Part shown: one piece after another, positions 28,340 through 37,325 of the stretch | Layout: each line of letters begins with the position of its first letter | Position numbering within the stretch: the stretch's first letter is position 1 | Source: Deltaproteobacteria bacterium | GTDB taxonomy: Bacteria; Myxococcota_A; UBA9042; PHBI01 | Direction: 5' to 3' | Assembly: GCA_020632715.1 (NCBI GenBank) | Contig: JACKFA010000003.1 | Span: forward strand, 558,001-622,000 | Length of the DNA: 64,000 bases | Notes under the pieces: generated by a model | Database searches by the model: none | What the model was told of the DNA's origin: nothing | The model's input: the letters and a program-made list of their open reading frames with translations, nothing else | Made by a program: the position numbers and the translations under genes

Positions 28340-31300
28340 CTACGGGGTCGCCGTGGCGGGCGCCTCGGGAGCGGCCTTCGTCGCGTCCGTCGCCTCCTCG
28401 TCGCTCGCGCGCCCGGCGCGCACGTGCCTCGCGACGAAGCGCTGGAGGTCCTCCATCACGAGGTAGAAGACCGGCGTCACGTACAGCGTGAGGACCTGGC
28501 TGAAGAGGAGGCCGCCGACCACCGCGAGGCCGAGCGGCCGCCGCGACTCGGCGCCGGCGCCGTAGCCGAGCGCGATCGGCAGCGTCCCCACGAGCGCTGC
28601 CATCGTGGTCATCGTGATCGGGCGGAAGCGCACACGGCACGCCTCGTGGATGGCCTCCATGGGCGTCTTCCCCTCGGCGCGCGCCTCGAGCGCGAAGTCC
28701 ACCATCATGATGCCGTTCTTCTTCACGAGGCCGACGAGCATGACGATGCCGACGAAGGCGTAGACCGACAGCTCCTCGTCGAAGAGCCAGAGCGTCGCGA
28801 GCGCGCCGAAGCCCGCGAACGGCAGCGCCGACAGGATGGTCAGCGGGTGGATGAAGCTCTCGTAGAGGATCCCGAGCACGAGGTAGATGACGAGGATCGA
28901 CATGAGCAGGAGGAGCCCGAGGTTCTTCGTCGAGTCCTGGAAGGCCGACGCGGTCCCGGAGAAGCCCATCGTGACGCCCGCCGGCAGCACCTCCCCCGCG
29001 AGCTCGGTGATGCGCTCGGTGGCCGTGCCGAGCGAGGTCCCCGGCTCGAGCCCGAAGCCGAGCGTCACCGACGGGAGCTGCCCCGTGTGGTTCACGGTGA
29101 GCGGCCCGAGCGACTGCCCGACGTCGGCGACGGCCTCGAGCGGCACGAGCTCGCCGCGCGACGAGCGCACCTTGAGCGAGGCGAGCGCGCTCGGATCGCG
29201 CTGGAACGCCGGGTCGAGCTCGAGGATGACCTGGTAGGTGTCCGTGCTCGCGTAGATGCTCGAGACCTGCCGGTTCCCGAACGCGCTGTAGAGCGCCTCC
29301 TCGACCTGCTGCACGGAGACGCCGAGCGCGATGGCGCGGTCGCGGTCGATGTCGACGGTGACCTGCGGGTTCTTGAGCTCGAGGTCGCTCGTGACGTCGC
29401 GCACGCCGGGCAGATCGCCCATCCGCTTCTCGAGCTCGGGGGCCGCGCGGTAGAGCGTCTCGACGTCGGGCGCCGAGAGCGCGAGCTGGTAGTCGCTCTT
29501 CGAGAGCCGCCCCGAGAGGCGGATGGGCGGTGGGATCTGCGGGAGCGCGATGATCCCGGGGACGGCCGCGAGCTGCGGGCGCAGGCGCGCGATGATCTCG
29601 GCGGCCGACGCCTCGCGCTCCGCCTTCGCCTTCAGGTGGACGAAGATCATCCCCTGGTTCGAGCCGCCGCGGCCGTTCCGCGCGCCGGCGCTCGACATGA
29701 AGCCGTCGATGTCGGGGTCGCGGAGGAGGATCCCGGCGAGCTCCTGCTGGTGGGCGACCATGTCGTCGAAGCTGATGCTCTCGGCGGCGACGGTCGTGAT
29801 GAAGAGCTGGTCGTTGTCCTCGCTCGGGAGGAAGCCGGCCGGCACGACCTGGAAGAGCCACACGGTCCCCGCGAGGATGAGCGCCGAGAACGCGAGCACG
29901 AGGACGCGGTGCCGGAGGCAGATCCTGAGGCCCCAGTCGTAGAAGGCGAGGAGCCCGTCGAAGACGCGCTCCATGGCGCGGTAGACGGCGCCGTGCTCCT
30001 CCTTCGGGGGGCGCACGAAGCGGCTGCAGAGCATGGGCGTGAGCGAGAGCGACACGACCCCCGACACGAGGATGGCGACCGCGATGGTCACGCCGAACTC
30101 GCGGAACAGGTTCCCGACGACGCCGCCCATGAAGAGGATCGGCAGGAAGACCGCCGCGAGCGAGAGCGTCATCGACACGATCGTGAAGCCGACCTCGCGC
30201 GCCCCGTCGATGGCCGCGCGGTAGGGCTTCTTCCCCATCTCCATGTGCCGGACGATGTTCTCGAGCATGACGATGGCGTCGTCGACGACGAAGCCGACCG
30301 AGAGCGTGAGCGCCATGAGCGAGAGGTTGTCGAGACTGTATCCCAAAAGATACATGATCGCGAAGGTGCCGACGAGGCTCATCGGGATCGCGAGGCTCGG
30401 GATGACGGTCGCCGACACGTTCCGGAGGAACATGAAGATCACCATGATCACGAGCCCGAGCGTCAGGACGAGCGTGAACTCGACCTCGTGGACGGAGGCG
30501 CGGATGGTCTGCGAGCGGTCGTAGAGGAGGTTCAGGCGGACGGCCGCCGGGAGGCGCTCCTGGAAGCTCGGGAGGAGCTCGCGCACGGCGTCGGCGACGT
30601 TGACGGTGTTGGTGCCGGGCTGGCGCTGGATGGCGAGGATGATGGCGCGCTGATCGCGGAACCAGGCGGCGGTCTTGTTGTTCTCGACGCTGTTCGTGAC
30701 GGTCGCGATCTCGGCGAGCCGCACGGGGCGCCCGTCGCGGTAGGCCACGATGAGCGGGCGGTAGGCGTCGGCCTCGGTGAGCTGCCCGTTCGTCTCGAGG
30801 GTGAACGCCTTGCTCGCGCCGTTGAGCGTGCCCGTCGGGAGGTTCACGTTCGCGGCCTTGATGGCCGACGCGACCTCGTCGATGCCGAGCCCCTTCGCGG
30901 CGAGGCCGTCGGGGTCGACCTGCACGCGGACCGCGTACTTCTGGCTCCCGTAGACGGCCACCTGCGCGACGCCGGAGACGGTGGAGATCCGCTGCGCGAG
31001 CACGGTCTCGGCGTACTCGTCGAGGCGGTAGGTCGGCATCGTCTCGGAGGTGAGCGCGATGTAGAGGATGGGCGACGCCGACGGGTTCACCTTGCGGTAC
31101 GACGGCGGGCTCGTCATGTCGGGCGGCAGGCGCCCGGCGGCGCGCGAGATGGCGGCCTGCACGTCCTGCGCGGCGGAGTCGAGGTCGCGCTCGGTCGAGA
31201 AGAGGAGCGTCACCGAGGTCGAGCCGAGGCCGGAGGTCGAGGTCATCTCCTGGATGCCGTCGATGGTCGAGAACTCGCGCTCGAGCGGGGTCGCGACGGA

Positions 31301-31483
31301 CGCCGCCATCGTGTCGGGGCTCGCGCCGGGCAGGTTCGCCTGCACCTGGATGGTCGGGAAGTCGACGTTCGGGAGGTCGCTCACGGGGAGCGAGGTGAAC
31401 GCGCCGATGCCGAAGCCGAGGATCGCGACCATGACGAGCGTCGTCATGACCGGCCGGCGGATGAAGAGGCCGGCGATGCTCAC
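28340..31483 (-). CDS. RND multidrug efflux pump, inner-membrane transporter (AcrB/MdtB-C type)
   Basis: 1,047 residues, the normal HAE1-RND length. It exchanges protons for drugs or other amphiphiles across the inner membrane. The N-terminus IAGLFIRRPVMTTLVM is the usual first helix. The proton-relay pair is in GFVVDDAIVMLENI, and the late helix GIVMLVGLVKKNGIMMVDFA carries the conserved Lys. The large periplasmic loops include RISTVSGVAQVAVYG and PPIRLSGRLSKSDYQLAL. It resembles MdtB/MdtC more than AcrB. It overlaps the adaptor gene upstream by 4 bp. No outer-membrane channel gene follows; the next gene downstream is the unrelated FlgE-like lipoprotein. Confidence 0.93.
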   Translation of the reverse strand: MSIAGLFIRRPVMTTLVMVAILGFGIGAFTSLPVSDLPNVDFPTIQVQANLPGASPDTMAASVATPLEREFSTIDGIQEMTSTSGLGSTSVTLLFSTERDLDSAAQDVQAAISRAAGRLPPDMTSPPSYRKVNPSASPILYIALTSETMPTYRLDEYAETVLAQRISTVSGVAQVAVYGSQKYAVRVQVDPDGLAAKGLGIDEVASAIKAANVNLPTGTLNGASKAFTLETNGQLTEADAYRPLIVAYRDGRPVRLAEIATVTNSVENNKTAAWFRDQRAIILAIQRQPGTNTVNVADAVRELLPSFQERLPAAVRLNLLYDRSQTIRASVHEVEFTLVLTLGLVIMVIFMFLRNVSATVIPSLAIPMSLVGTFAIMYLLGYSLDNLSLMALTLSVGFVVDDAIVMLENIVRHMEMGKKPYRAAIDGAREVGFTIVSMTLSLAAVFLPILFMGGVVGNLFREFGVTIAVAILVSGVVSLSLTPMLCSRFVRPPKEEHGAVYRAMERVFDGLLAFYDWGLRICLRHRVLVLAFSALILAGTVWLFQVVPAGFLPSEDNDQLFITTVAAESISFDDMVAHQQELAGILLRDPDIDGFMSSAGARNGRGGSNQGMIFVHLKAKAEREASAAEIIARLRPQLAAVPGIIALPQIPPPIRLSGRLSKSDYQLALSAPDVETLYRAAPELEKRMGDLPGVRDVTSDLELKNPQVTVDIDRDRAIALGVSVQQVEEALYSAFGNRQVSSIYASTDTYQVILELDPAFQRDPSALASLKVRSSRGELVPLEAVADVGQSLGPLTVNHTGQLPSVTLGFGLEPGTSLGTATERITELAGEVLPAGVTMGFSGTASAFQDSTKNLGLLLLMSILVIYLVLGILYESFIHPLTILSALPFAGFGALATLWLFDEELSVYAFVGIVMLVGLVKKNGIMMVDFALEARAEGKTPMEAIHEACRVRFRPITMTTMAALVGTLPIALGYGAGAESRRPLGLAVVGGLLFSQVLTLYVTPVFYLVMEDLQRFVARHVRAGRASDEEATDATKAAPEAPATATP

Positions 31484-32688
31484 TGAGCGGCCTCCGGCTC
31501 CTCGTCGTCGGGCGCCGCCTCGGCCCCCTTCGAGGCCGTGCTCGCGCCCTTCCGCGGCGGCACGACCTTGACCTGCGCGCCCGGCCGGAGGCGCACGGCC
31601 CCGTCGACGACGACGGTCTGGCCGGGCTCGACGCCGCGCGTGATCGTCGCGACCTCGCCCTGGACGCGCCCGACCTCGACGTTCGCCGGGGTCGCCTTGC
31701 CGTCGTCGCCGACGACGTAGACGAAGCGCCCCTCCTGGCCGTCCTGCACGGCGCGCGCGTCGACGACGACGCGGTCCTTCTCGAGCGCGAGCCGGAGCGA
31801 CACCTTCACGTACTGCCCGGGCCAGAGCGCCTGATCGTCGTTCGGGAAGGTCGCGAGGAGGCGGATGGTGCCGGTCATCGGGTCCACCGTGTTGTCGACG
31901 ACGGCGAGCGCGCCGCGGGCCGTGCGCGCGCCGTCGCCCTCGGGGGTCGCGGCGACCTCGATGGCCTCGCCGCCGGCGGCGACGCGGTCGCGCACGCGCG
32001 CGAGGTAGCGCTCGGGCAGCGTGAACGAGACGCGCACCGGCGCCGTCACGCGGAGCTCCACGAGCGCGTCGGCCTGGTTCTCCTTCACGACGTTCCCCGG
32101 GAAGACGAGGAGCGGCCCGGCGACGCCGGCGAGCGGCGCCTTCACGTCGGTGAAGGAGAGGGCGAGCTCGGCGCTCGCGAGGTCGGCGCGATCGGCCTGG
32201 ATGGTCGCGCGCAGCGTGGCGGCGTCCGCCTGGACCTCCTCGACCTTCTGCTCGGAGGCGATCTTGTCGCTGTAGAGCTTCCGGTAGCGGGCGGCGTCGA
32301 GCTCGGCGGCGCGCAGCTGGGCCTGATCGCGCGCGAGCCGCGCCTTCGCGGCGTCGACGGCGATCTGGTAGGGGCGCGGGTCGATGGTGAAGAGCGTCTG
32401 ACCGGCCTCGACGTGCTCGCCCTCCTTGAAGAGGGCCTCGACGAGCTCGCCGCTCGCGCGCGGCACGATCGCGACGGTGGCGGCGGCCTCGACGTGGCCG
32501 ATGGCCGTGACGTCGAGCGGAACGTCGGACTTGCCGACCTGGGCGACCACGACCGGGACGGGGCCGCCTCCCTTCTTCGCGGCCCCGGGCGGGGGCGACG
32601 CGTCACCACCGCCACAGCCGACGGCCCCGAAGAGGCCGGCGGGAGAGGCGAGGGCGATCGCGAGGAGAAACCGGGAGGGCTGGGACAT
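31480..32688 (-). CDS. RND efflux periplasmic adaptor (MdtA/AcrA type), predicted lipoprotein
   Basis: 402 residues. The signal peptide ends in LFGAVGC, a lipobox, so this membrane-fusion protein is probably lipid-anchored as AcrA is. The lipoyl/barrel-sandwich halves are seen as PRASGELVEALFKEGEHVEAGQ and APLAGVAGPLLVFPGNVV, with an alpha-helical hairpin between them (about 110-165), then beta-barrel and membrane-proximal domains (LWPGQYVKVSL, DGAVRLRPGAQVKVV). The tail is acidic and Lys/Ala-rich. GGAGA precedes the ATG. First gene of the pump operon and divergent from the 1,247-residue K/T/S protein. Confidence 0.92.
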   Translation of the reverse strand: MSQPSRFLLAIALASPAGLFGAVGCGGGDASPPPGAAKKGGGPVPVVVAQVGKSDVPLDVTAIGHVEAAATVAIVPRASGELVEALFKEGEHVEAGQTLFTIDPRPYQIAVDAAKARLARDQAQLRAAELDAARYRKLYSDKIASEQKVEEVQADAATLRATIQADRADLASAELALSFTDVKAPLAGVAGPLLVFPGNVVKENQADALVELRVTAPVRVSFTLPERYLARVRDRVAAGGEAIEVAATPEGDGARTARGALAVVDNTVDPMTGTIRLLATFPNDDQALWPGQYVKVSLRLALEKDRVVVDARAVQDGQEGRFVYVVGDDGKATPANVEVGRVQGEVATITRGVEPGQTVVVDGAVRLRPGAQVKVVPPRKGASTASKGAEAAPDDEEPEAAQ

Positions 32689-32854
32689 GGGTCTCCTTCG
32701 TCGCGGTGGGGTCGGGCCCCGAGCGAACGGCGCATCCTACAACTCCGGAGGGGCGCCCGGGGTTCTCTTCGTTCGAGGTTTCGCGATCGCGAACCGCGCG
32801 CACGCTATGGCGACGATCGAGCCGCGAACGGTGTCCTCGCGATCGGCCCCAGCC

Positions 32855-32884
32855 TTGACCTCACCACGGGCATGTAATAATCGT
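32855..32884 (+). promoter_or_regulatory. Predicted promoter of the K/T/S-rich protein gene
   Basis: TTGACC (32855-32860), an 18-nt spacer and AATCGT (32879-32884) in a locally A/T-richer stretch (TGTAATAATCG). The start codon is 36 bp further, with AGAGG 5 nt before it, so this transcript should have a short leader. Confidence 0.45.
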
Positions 32885-32920
32885 TCCATCGATTGGGGGA
32901 CGGCGCCCGCAGAGGTCGCG

Positions 32921-35900
32921 ATGTACACGTACGCCCCCGATCCGAAGAAGGCCCCGACCCCCGAGGACGCCCCCGCCGCCGCGCGGAAGGGCGGCGACGC
33001 GCTCCAGGGCAAGGGCTACGCCGAGCAGGTCCAGATGCTCGCGCCCGAGGAGAGCCAGGCGCCGGCCGACGACGTCATGTTCGATCCGGCGCAGCACATG
33101 GCGGCGATGGGGGAGGAGCCGGCGCCGAAGTCGACGGCGGATCCCGCGACCCTGAACGCAGCGCGCGTGGGCGTCCTGCGGAGGGACCTCGAGGAGGAGT
33201 ACGCCGCGAACGCGGCCGCGGCGCGCGAGCTGTGGCCGCAGGTCGACGACCTCGAGGAGAAGCTGAAGACGGCGGCGCCCGAGGACAAGCAGGCGCTCGA
33301 GGAGAAGAAGAAGGCGCTCGAAAAGCAGCTCGCGGACGCCGACAAGAAGACCGAGCAGGCCCGGAAGGACCTCGCCGTCCTCGACAAGGGCCCGGACGTC
33401 ACCGACGCGCAGCTGAACGACATGCTCGCGCGCCGCGAGGTGACGGTTCCGCAGGCGGCGTCGGCGGACGTGGCGAAGAAGACCGAGTGGGACGCGAAGG
33501 ACGGCGTCAAGAAGACGAAGACGTCGACGACGAACGCGATGGACGCGGACGGCGCGTCGGTCACCGACAAGACGACCGACGAGACGAAGGTCGGCCTCAC
33601 GGGCGGCTCGAAGACGAAGAGCACCGAGAAGACCGAGATCGCGGGCGGCACGACGAAGAAGACGTCGTCGTCGACCACGAAGGGGGTGGATCTCAAGGAC
33701 GGGAGCTACACGACCTCGAAGACCGACGAGACCTCGACCGCAGGCCCCGACGGGAAGTCGGGCACGAAGACGACCGAGTCGACGAAGGTCAGCGCGGGGG
33801 GCGTGACGAAGTCGAAGTCGACGACCGAGACGAAGGGCGACGACAAGTCGACGGCGTCGTCGTCGACGGGCGTCGAGCGCGGCGACGGGAAGCTCGGCGT
33901 CAAGAAGACGAAGGGCACGAAGGTCGAGAAGGGCGACGGGTCGAGCACGGAGTCGTCGCAGAGCGTGTCGGGCGGCGTCATCGCGGGCAAGGACGGCGTC
34001 GGCGTCTACGGGAGCCAGGAGCAGAGCGCCTCGAAGAAGACGAAGGGCGGCGTCACGGTGTCGGGCAAGAGCTCGGTCGGCGGGCGCGTGCTCTACAACA
34101 TCCTGCCCGTCGAGGGCTCGGACCCGCCGAAGTACCAGGTGCAGGTGTCGGTGAAGCTCGACGCGGCGCTCGGGGCGGGCGCCTCGAAGGAGTGGGGGAA
34201 GGACAGCAAGGCCTCGGTCGGCGCGTCCGGGAGCCTCTCGGCGTCGATCACGGCGAGCTTCTCCGACACGCTCGACGAGGCGCAGACGGAGGCGTGGAAG
34301 GCGCAGCTGAAGTCGGCCGAGGGCGGCGTCGGGAGCGGGCGCCAGGAGTTCCAGATCATCGCCGCCGGCGTGAGCCAGGGGTGGGGGCAGGCGCGGATCC
34401 TCTACGAGCAGCTGCGCGGCAACGGCGTCGCGAACGACCTGAAGTCCGGGCAGTCGGCGGCGCTCTCGGCGGAGGTCAAGGGCGGCGCGAAGGGCGACGC
34501 GAGCGCGTCCGGAGGCGGGCTCTCGGCGGGCGGCGGCGTCGGCTACGAGAAGGGGCGGAAGTTCGAAGGCAAGGTCAGCCGCGACGACGACGGGACGACG
34601 ACCGACGTCAAGGTCACCGACTCGAGCGCGCTCTCGGGGGATCTGAAGGGCGGCTACGGCGCCGCCAGCATGTCGATCGGCGGCAAGTCCACCGACAGCG
34701 AGGGCCTCGGCTACAGCTTCCGGATCCCGGACGACCACCCGGACGCGGCGGCGCTCCGCGCCGAGGCGGAGAAGTGCACGACGAAGGAGGCGATGGCGGC
34801 GTTCGCGAAGGCGCACCCCGACCTCGTCGCGTCGAAGACGACCCAGAAGGGGCACGGCGAGGACGTGAAGACCGGGGTCGGGCTCGGGCCGGCGTCGATC
34901 GAGATGACGAGCGGCGGCAGCACGGACACCGAGAGGAAGACGACCTACGACGAGGCGGGGAACGTCACCGGCACGGACGCGAAGTACACGGGCGAGAGCC
35001 ACCTCGGCGGGAGCGTGGGCGTCGGGCCCGTGAGCTTCGGCGACAACTCGAAGGAGCAGGTCGTCGCGAACGTGAAGACCGAGAAGGGCAAGGACGGGAA
35101 GACGAAGCAGACGGCGTCGGCGGACGTGTCGGACACGGACACCGAGAAGTCGATCGACGTGGACGCCACGGTGAAGGGGCTCGGGGAGGCCGTCGACAAG
35201 CCCCTCGGCCTCATCACGGGCAGCACGAAGATCGTCAAGGAGAAGGAGAAGAAGGCGGTCGGCGGCTTCTTCATGGACGACGCCGACTTCGAGCGCGTGA
35301 TGGCGCTCGCGAAGGACCCGCACGCGTGGAACGGCGCGTTCTCGAAGGTCTACAACATGGACGACTGGAAGCAGTGCCGGCGCGAGGTGCTGGCGGCCGG
35401 GAAGGACAAGGAGGCCGTCGCGGCCGCGCTCGCGAAGTTCAGCGGTGGCGGGAAGTCCGGTCGCAACGTGAACCTCGGCGACCTCATCGGCGTGAACTCG
35501 GGCGGCGGCGGCGACCGCTACGAGTTCCCGGACGGCGTCGGCGACCAGAAGTCGGCGTACCTGAGCCTCGTCGTGAACGACCCGCTCGCGGCGGTGGAGA
35601 AGCTCGCGGCGGAGGGGAAGGTGGCCGAGGCGGCGAAGAAGGCGCAGGACCTCGCGACGCAGTGCAAGGGGATGCTCGCGAAGATCCGGGCGAAGAAGGG
35701 GGAGTTCGAGAACGCCAACGTGTACGGCGAGATGGTGACGCGGGCGTCGAAGCGCGCGCTCGACCTCGAGACGAAGGCGACGGAGCTCGCGGCGAAGGCG
35801 GCCGGGAAGACGGTCGACCCCGAGAAGCTCGACGGCGAGAAGGCGCAGAAGGAGTTCGACCGGCTGATGGGGGTCTGCAAGGACTTCAAGGAGCAGGAGG

Positions 35901-36664
35901 TCCGGCTCTTCGGGAAGATCGACGAGAACTTCGGCGGGCTCATGGGGAACCACTCGACGGCGGACAACGTCGACCACGTGAACGAGCTGAAGGCGAACCT
36001 CGCGCTCTGGAAGCCGCAGTATCAGCAGATGATGGAGCTCGCGGAGCTCCACGGCTTCAAGGGCGGCGGGGCGAGCTTCAAGCTGTGGCGGCCCGACGAG
36101 GCGCGGTTGAAGATGGCCATGCAGGGGGACGTGAACCCGAACTCGGACGAGGCCATGGAGGCGCAGGACAAGGCCGACAACGAGGAGGCGATGCGGAAGG
36201 AGAGCGACGAGATCGCGGCGCACGCGATGAAGTCGATCTCGTCGACGGCCGGCATGACGCACATGGGCGGCGGGACCTACTACCGGGAGTACACGTCCGA
36301 GGAGAAGAAGCAGCGCGAGGCCGAGGAGTACGAGAAGATGCGGCCGCGGGTGGACGACGACTTCGCGTCGCGCTCGGGGCGCGTCGCCGGGCTCCGCGCG
36401 ACGGCGCAGCAGGCGATGGGCAAGTGCAATCGGCTCACGAGCGCCGGCAACTGGGACAAGGTGAGCAAAGCCGCGATGGGGCCCTACAACGAGGGCTACC
36501 GGCTCTACTCGCAGGCCGAGAAGCAGTGGAACAAGGCGGTCGCCGCGCAGAAGACGAAGAGCTACCAAGGGCTCACGGGCTACTTCGGGCCGGCGCAGAA
36601 GGCGACCTCGGCGTACAAGGAGGCGGCGGCGGCGTTCAAGAAGGGCGACGCGCTCCAGGGGTAG
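32921..36664 (+). CDS. Large Lys/Thr/Ser-rich protein of unknown function, N-terminus resembling contractile-injection-associated proteins
   Basis: 1,247 residues, no signal peptide or membrane segment. The start is fixed by AGAGG 5 nt before ATG; an upstream open frame has no homology. Order: a Pro/Ala-rich leader with KGGDALQG (23-30) running into GKGYAEQVQMLAP (30-42); a charged coiled coil (about 75-155); a Lys/Thr/Ser-dominated repeat stretch (about 180-345) with recurring TKST/TETK units; a Gly/Ser-rich, beta-prone region (345-720) with SLSASITASFSDTLDEAQ and repeated GGSxxxTERKT-like units; and a long helical C-terminal half (780-1247) with several Lys/Glu heptad-like stretches. The last residues, KGDALQG, echo the N-terminal motif. 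I do not recognise a catalytic domain. From memory, GxGYAEQ..xLxP leaders occur on proteins encoded with extracellular contractile injection systems; this is a weak inference. Confidence 0.8.
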   Translation: MYTYAPDPKKAPTPEDAPAAARKGGDALQGKGYAEQVQMLAPEESQAPADDVMFDPAQHMAAMGEEPAPKSTADPATLNAARVGVLRRDLEEEYAANAAAARELWPQVDDLEEKLKTAAPEDKQALEEKKKALEKQLADADKKTEQARKDLAVLDKGPDVTDAQLNDMLARREVTVPQAASADVAKKTEWDAKDGVKKTKTSTTNAMDADGASVTDKTTDETKVGLTGGSKTKSTEKTEIAGGTTKKTSSSTTKGVDLKDGSYTTSKTDETSTAGPDGKSGTKTTESTKVSAGGVTKSKSTTETKGDDKSTASSSTGVERGDGKLGVKKTKGTKVEKGDGSSTESSQSVSGGVIAGKDGVGVYGSQEQSASKKTKGGVTVSGKSSVGGRVLYNILPVEGSDPPKYQVQVSVKLDAALGAGASKEWGKDSKASVGASGSLSASITASFSDTLDEAQTEAWKAQLKSAEGGVGSGRQEFQIIAAGVSQGWGQARILYEQLRGNGVANDLKSGQSAALSAEVKGGAKGDASASGGGLSAGGGVGYEKGRKFEGKVSRDDDGTTTDVKVTDSSALSGDLKGGYGAASMSIGGKSTDSEGLGYSFRIPDDHPDAAALRAEAEKCTTKEAMAAFAKAHPDLVASKTTQKGHGEDVKTGVGLGPASIEMTSGGSTDTERKTTYDEAGNVTGTDAKYTGESHLGGSVGVGPVSFGDNSKEQVVANVKTEKGKDGKTKQTASADVSDTDTEKSIDVDATVKGLGEAVDKPLGLITGSTKIVKEKEKKAVGGFFMDDADFERVMALAKDPHAWNGAFSKVYNMDDWKQCRREVLAAGKDKEAVAAALAKFSGGGKSGRNVNLGDLIGVNSGGGGDRYEFPDGVGDQKSAYLSLVVNDPLAAVEKLAAEGKVAEAAKKAQDLATQCKGMLAKIRAKKGEFENANVYGEMVTRASKRALDLETKATELAAKAAGKTVDPEKLDGEKAQKEFDRLMGVCKDFKEQEVRLFGKIDENFGGLMGNHSTADNVDHVNELKANLALWKPQYQQMMELAELHGFKGGGASFKLWRPDEARLKMAMQGDVNPNSDEAMEAQDKADNEEAMRKESDEIAAHAMKSISSTAGMTHMGGGTYYREYTSEEKKQREAEEYEKMRPRVDDDFASRSGRVAGLRATAQQAMGKCNRLTSAGNWDKVSKAAMGPYNEGYRLYSQAEKQWNKAVAAQKTKSYQGLTGYFGPAQKATSAYKEAAAAFKKGDALQG

Positions 36665-36804
36665 GAGGCTTCGCGGTCCGGCGAGCGCCGAGAAAACGTG
36701 CGGCGCGATGTCGGCTGCGTGACGGCTCGTGCGTCCTCGGGGCAGAACACGGGTGAGGCGCTCCAAGGCGGAGCGCTCCCCCGAACAGCCCACGGAGGAC
36801 CCCC

Positions 36805-37314
36805 ATGAATGACGCGACGGCCACGAACGACGCGAGCGACCGCACCCTGACCCTGTCCCTGCTCCTCGACGCCCCGCGCGAGCAGATCTGGCGCTGCTGG
36901 ACGACGCCGGCGCTCCTCGAGAAGTGGTTCGCGCCGGAGCCGTTCACGGCGACCGTGAAGGCGGCGGACGTGCGCCCGGGCGGCGCCTCGCACGTCGTGA
37001 TGGAGGGGCCGGGCGGGTTCCGCGAGGACATCCCGGGCGTCTATCTCGAGGTCGTGCCGAACGAGAAGCTCGTGTTCACCGACGCCTTCACGGCGGGCTT
37101 CGTGCCGAAGGACGGCGCCCCCTTCATGGTCGCGGAGATCGCGCTCTCCGACGAGGACGGGAAGACGCGCTACGTCGCGACGGCGCGCCATTGGTCGGCC
37201 GAGGCGCGCGCGCAGCACGAGCAGATGGGCTTCCGCGAGGGGTGGACGCAGTGCGCCCGGCAGCTCGAGGCGCTCGCGCGGTCGCTCGCCGAGGGGGGCC
37301 TCGGGCCGCTGTGA
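36805..37314 (+). CDS. SRPBCC/AHSA1-family protein
   Basis: 169 residues of the START-like AHSA1 fold, which has a deep hydrophobic pocket for small ligands. Characteristic segments are LLLDAPREQIWRCWTTPALL, EKWFAPEPF, the GGASHVVMEGPGG strand and HEQMGFREGWTQCARQLEAL near the C-terminus. GGAGGA lies 8 nt before the ATG. Function is not fixed for the family; it is not evidence for Hsp90 regulation. Convergent with the NADH dehydrogenase gene 7 bp away. Confidence 0.88.
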   Translation: MNDATATNDASDRTLTLSLLLDAPREQIWRCWTTPALLEKWFAPEPFTATVKAADVRPGGASHVVMEGPGGFREDIPGVYLEVVPNEKLVFTDAFTAGFVPKDGAPFMVAEIALSDEDGKTRYVATARHWSAEARAQHEQMGFREGWTQCARQLEALARSLAEGGLGPL

Positions 37315-37325
37315 ACGCTGTTCAC
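37311..37325. repeat. Palindrome spanning two convergent stop codons
   Basis: GTGAAC-GCT-GTTCAC, 6-bp arms and 3-bp centre. Each arm contains the TGA stop of one of the two convergent genes (AHSA1 on plus, NADH dehydrogenase on minus). It has no T-run, so it is at most a weak bidirectional stop. Confidence 0.5.
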
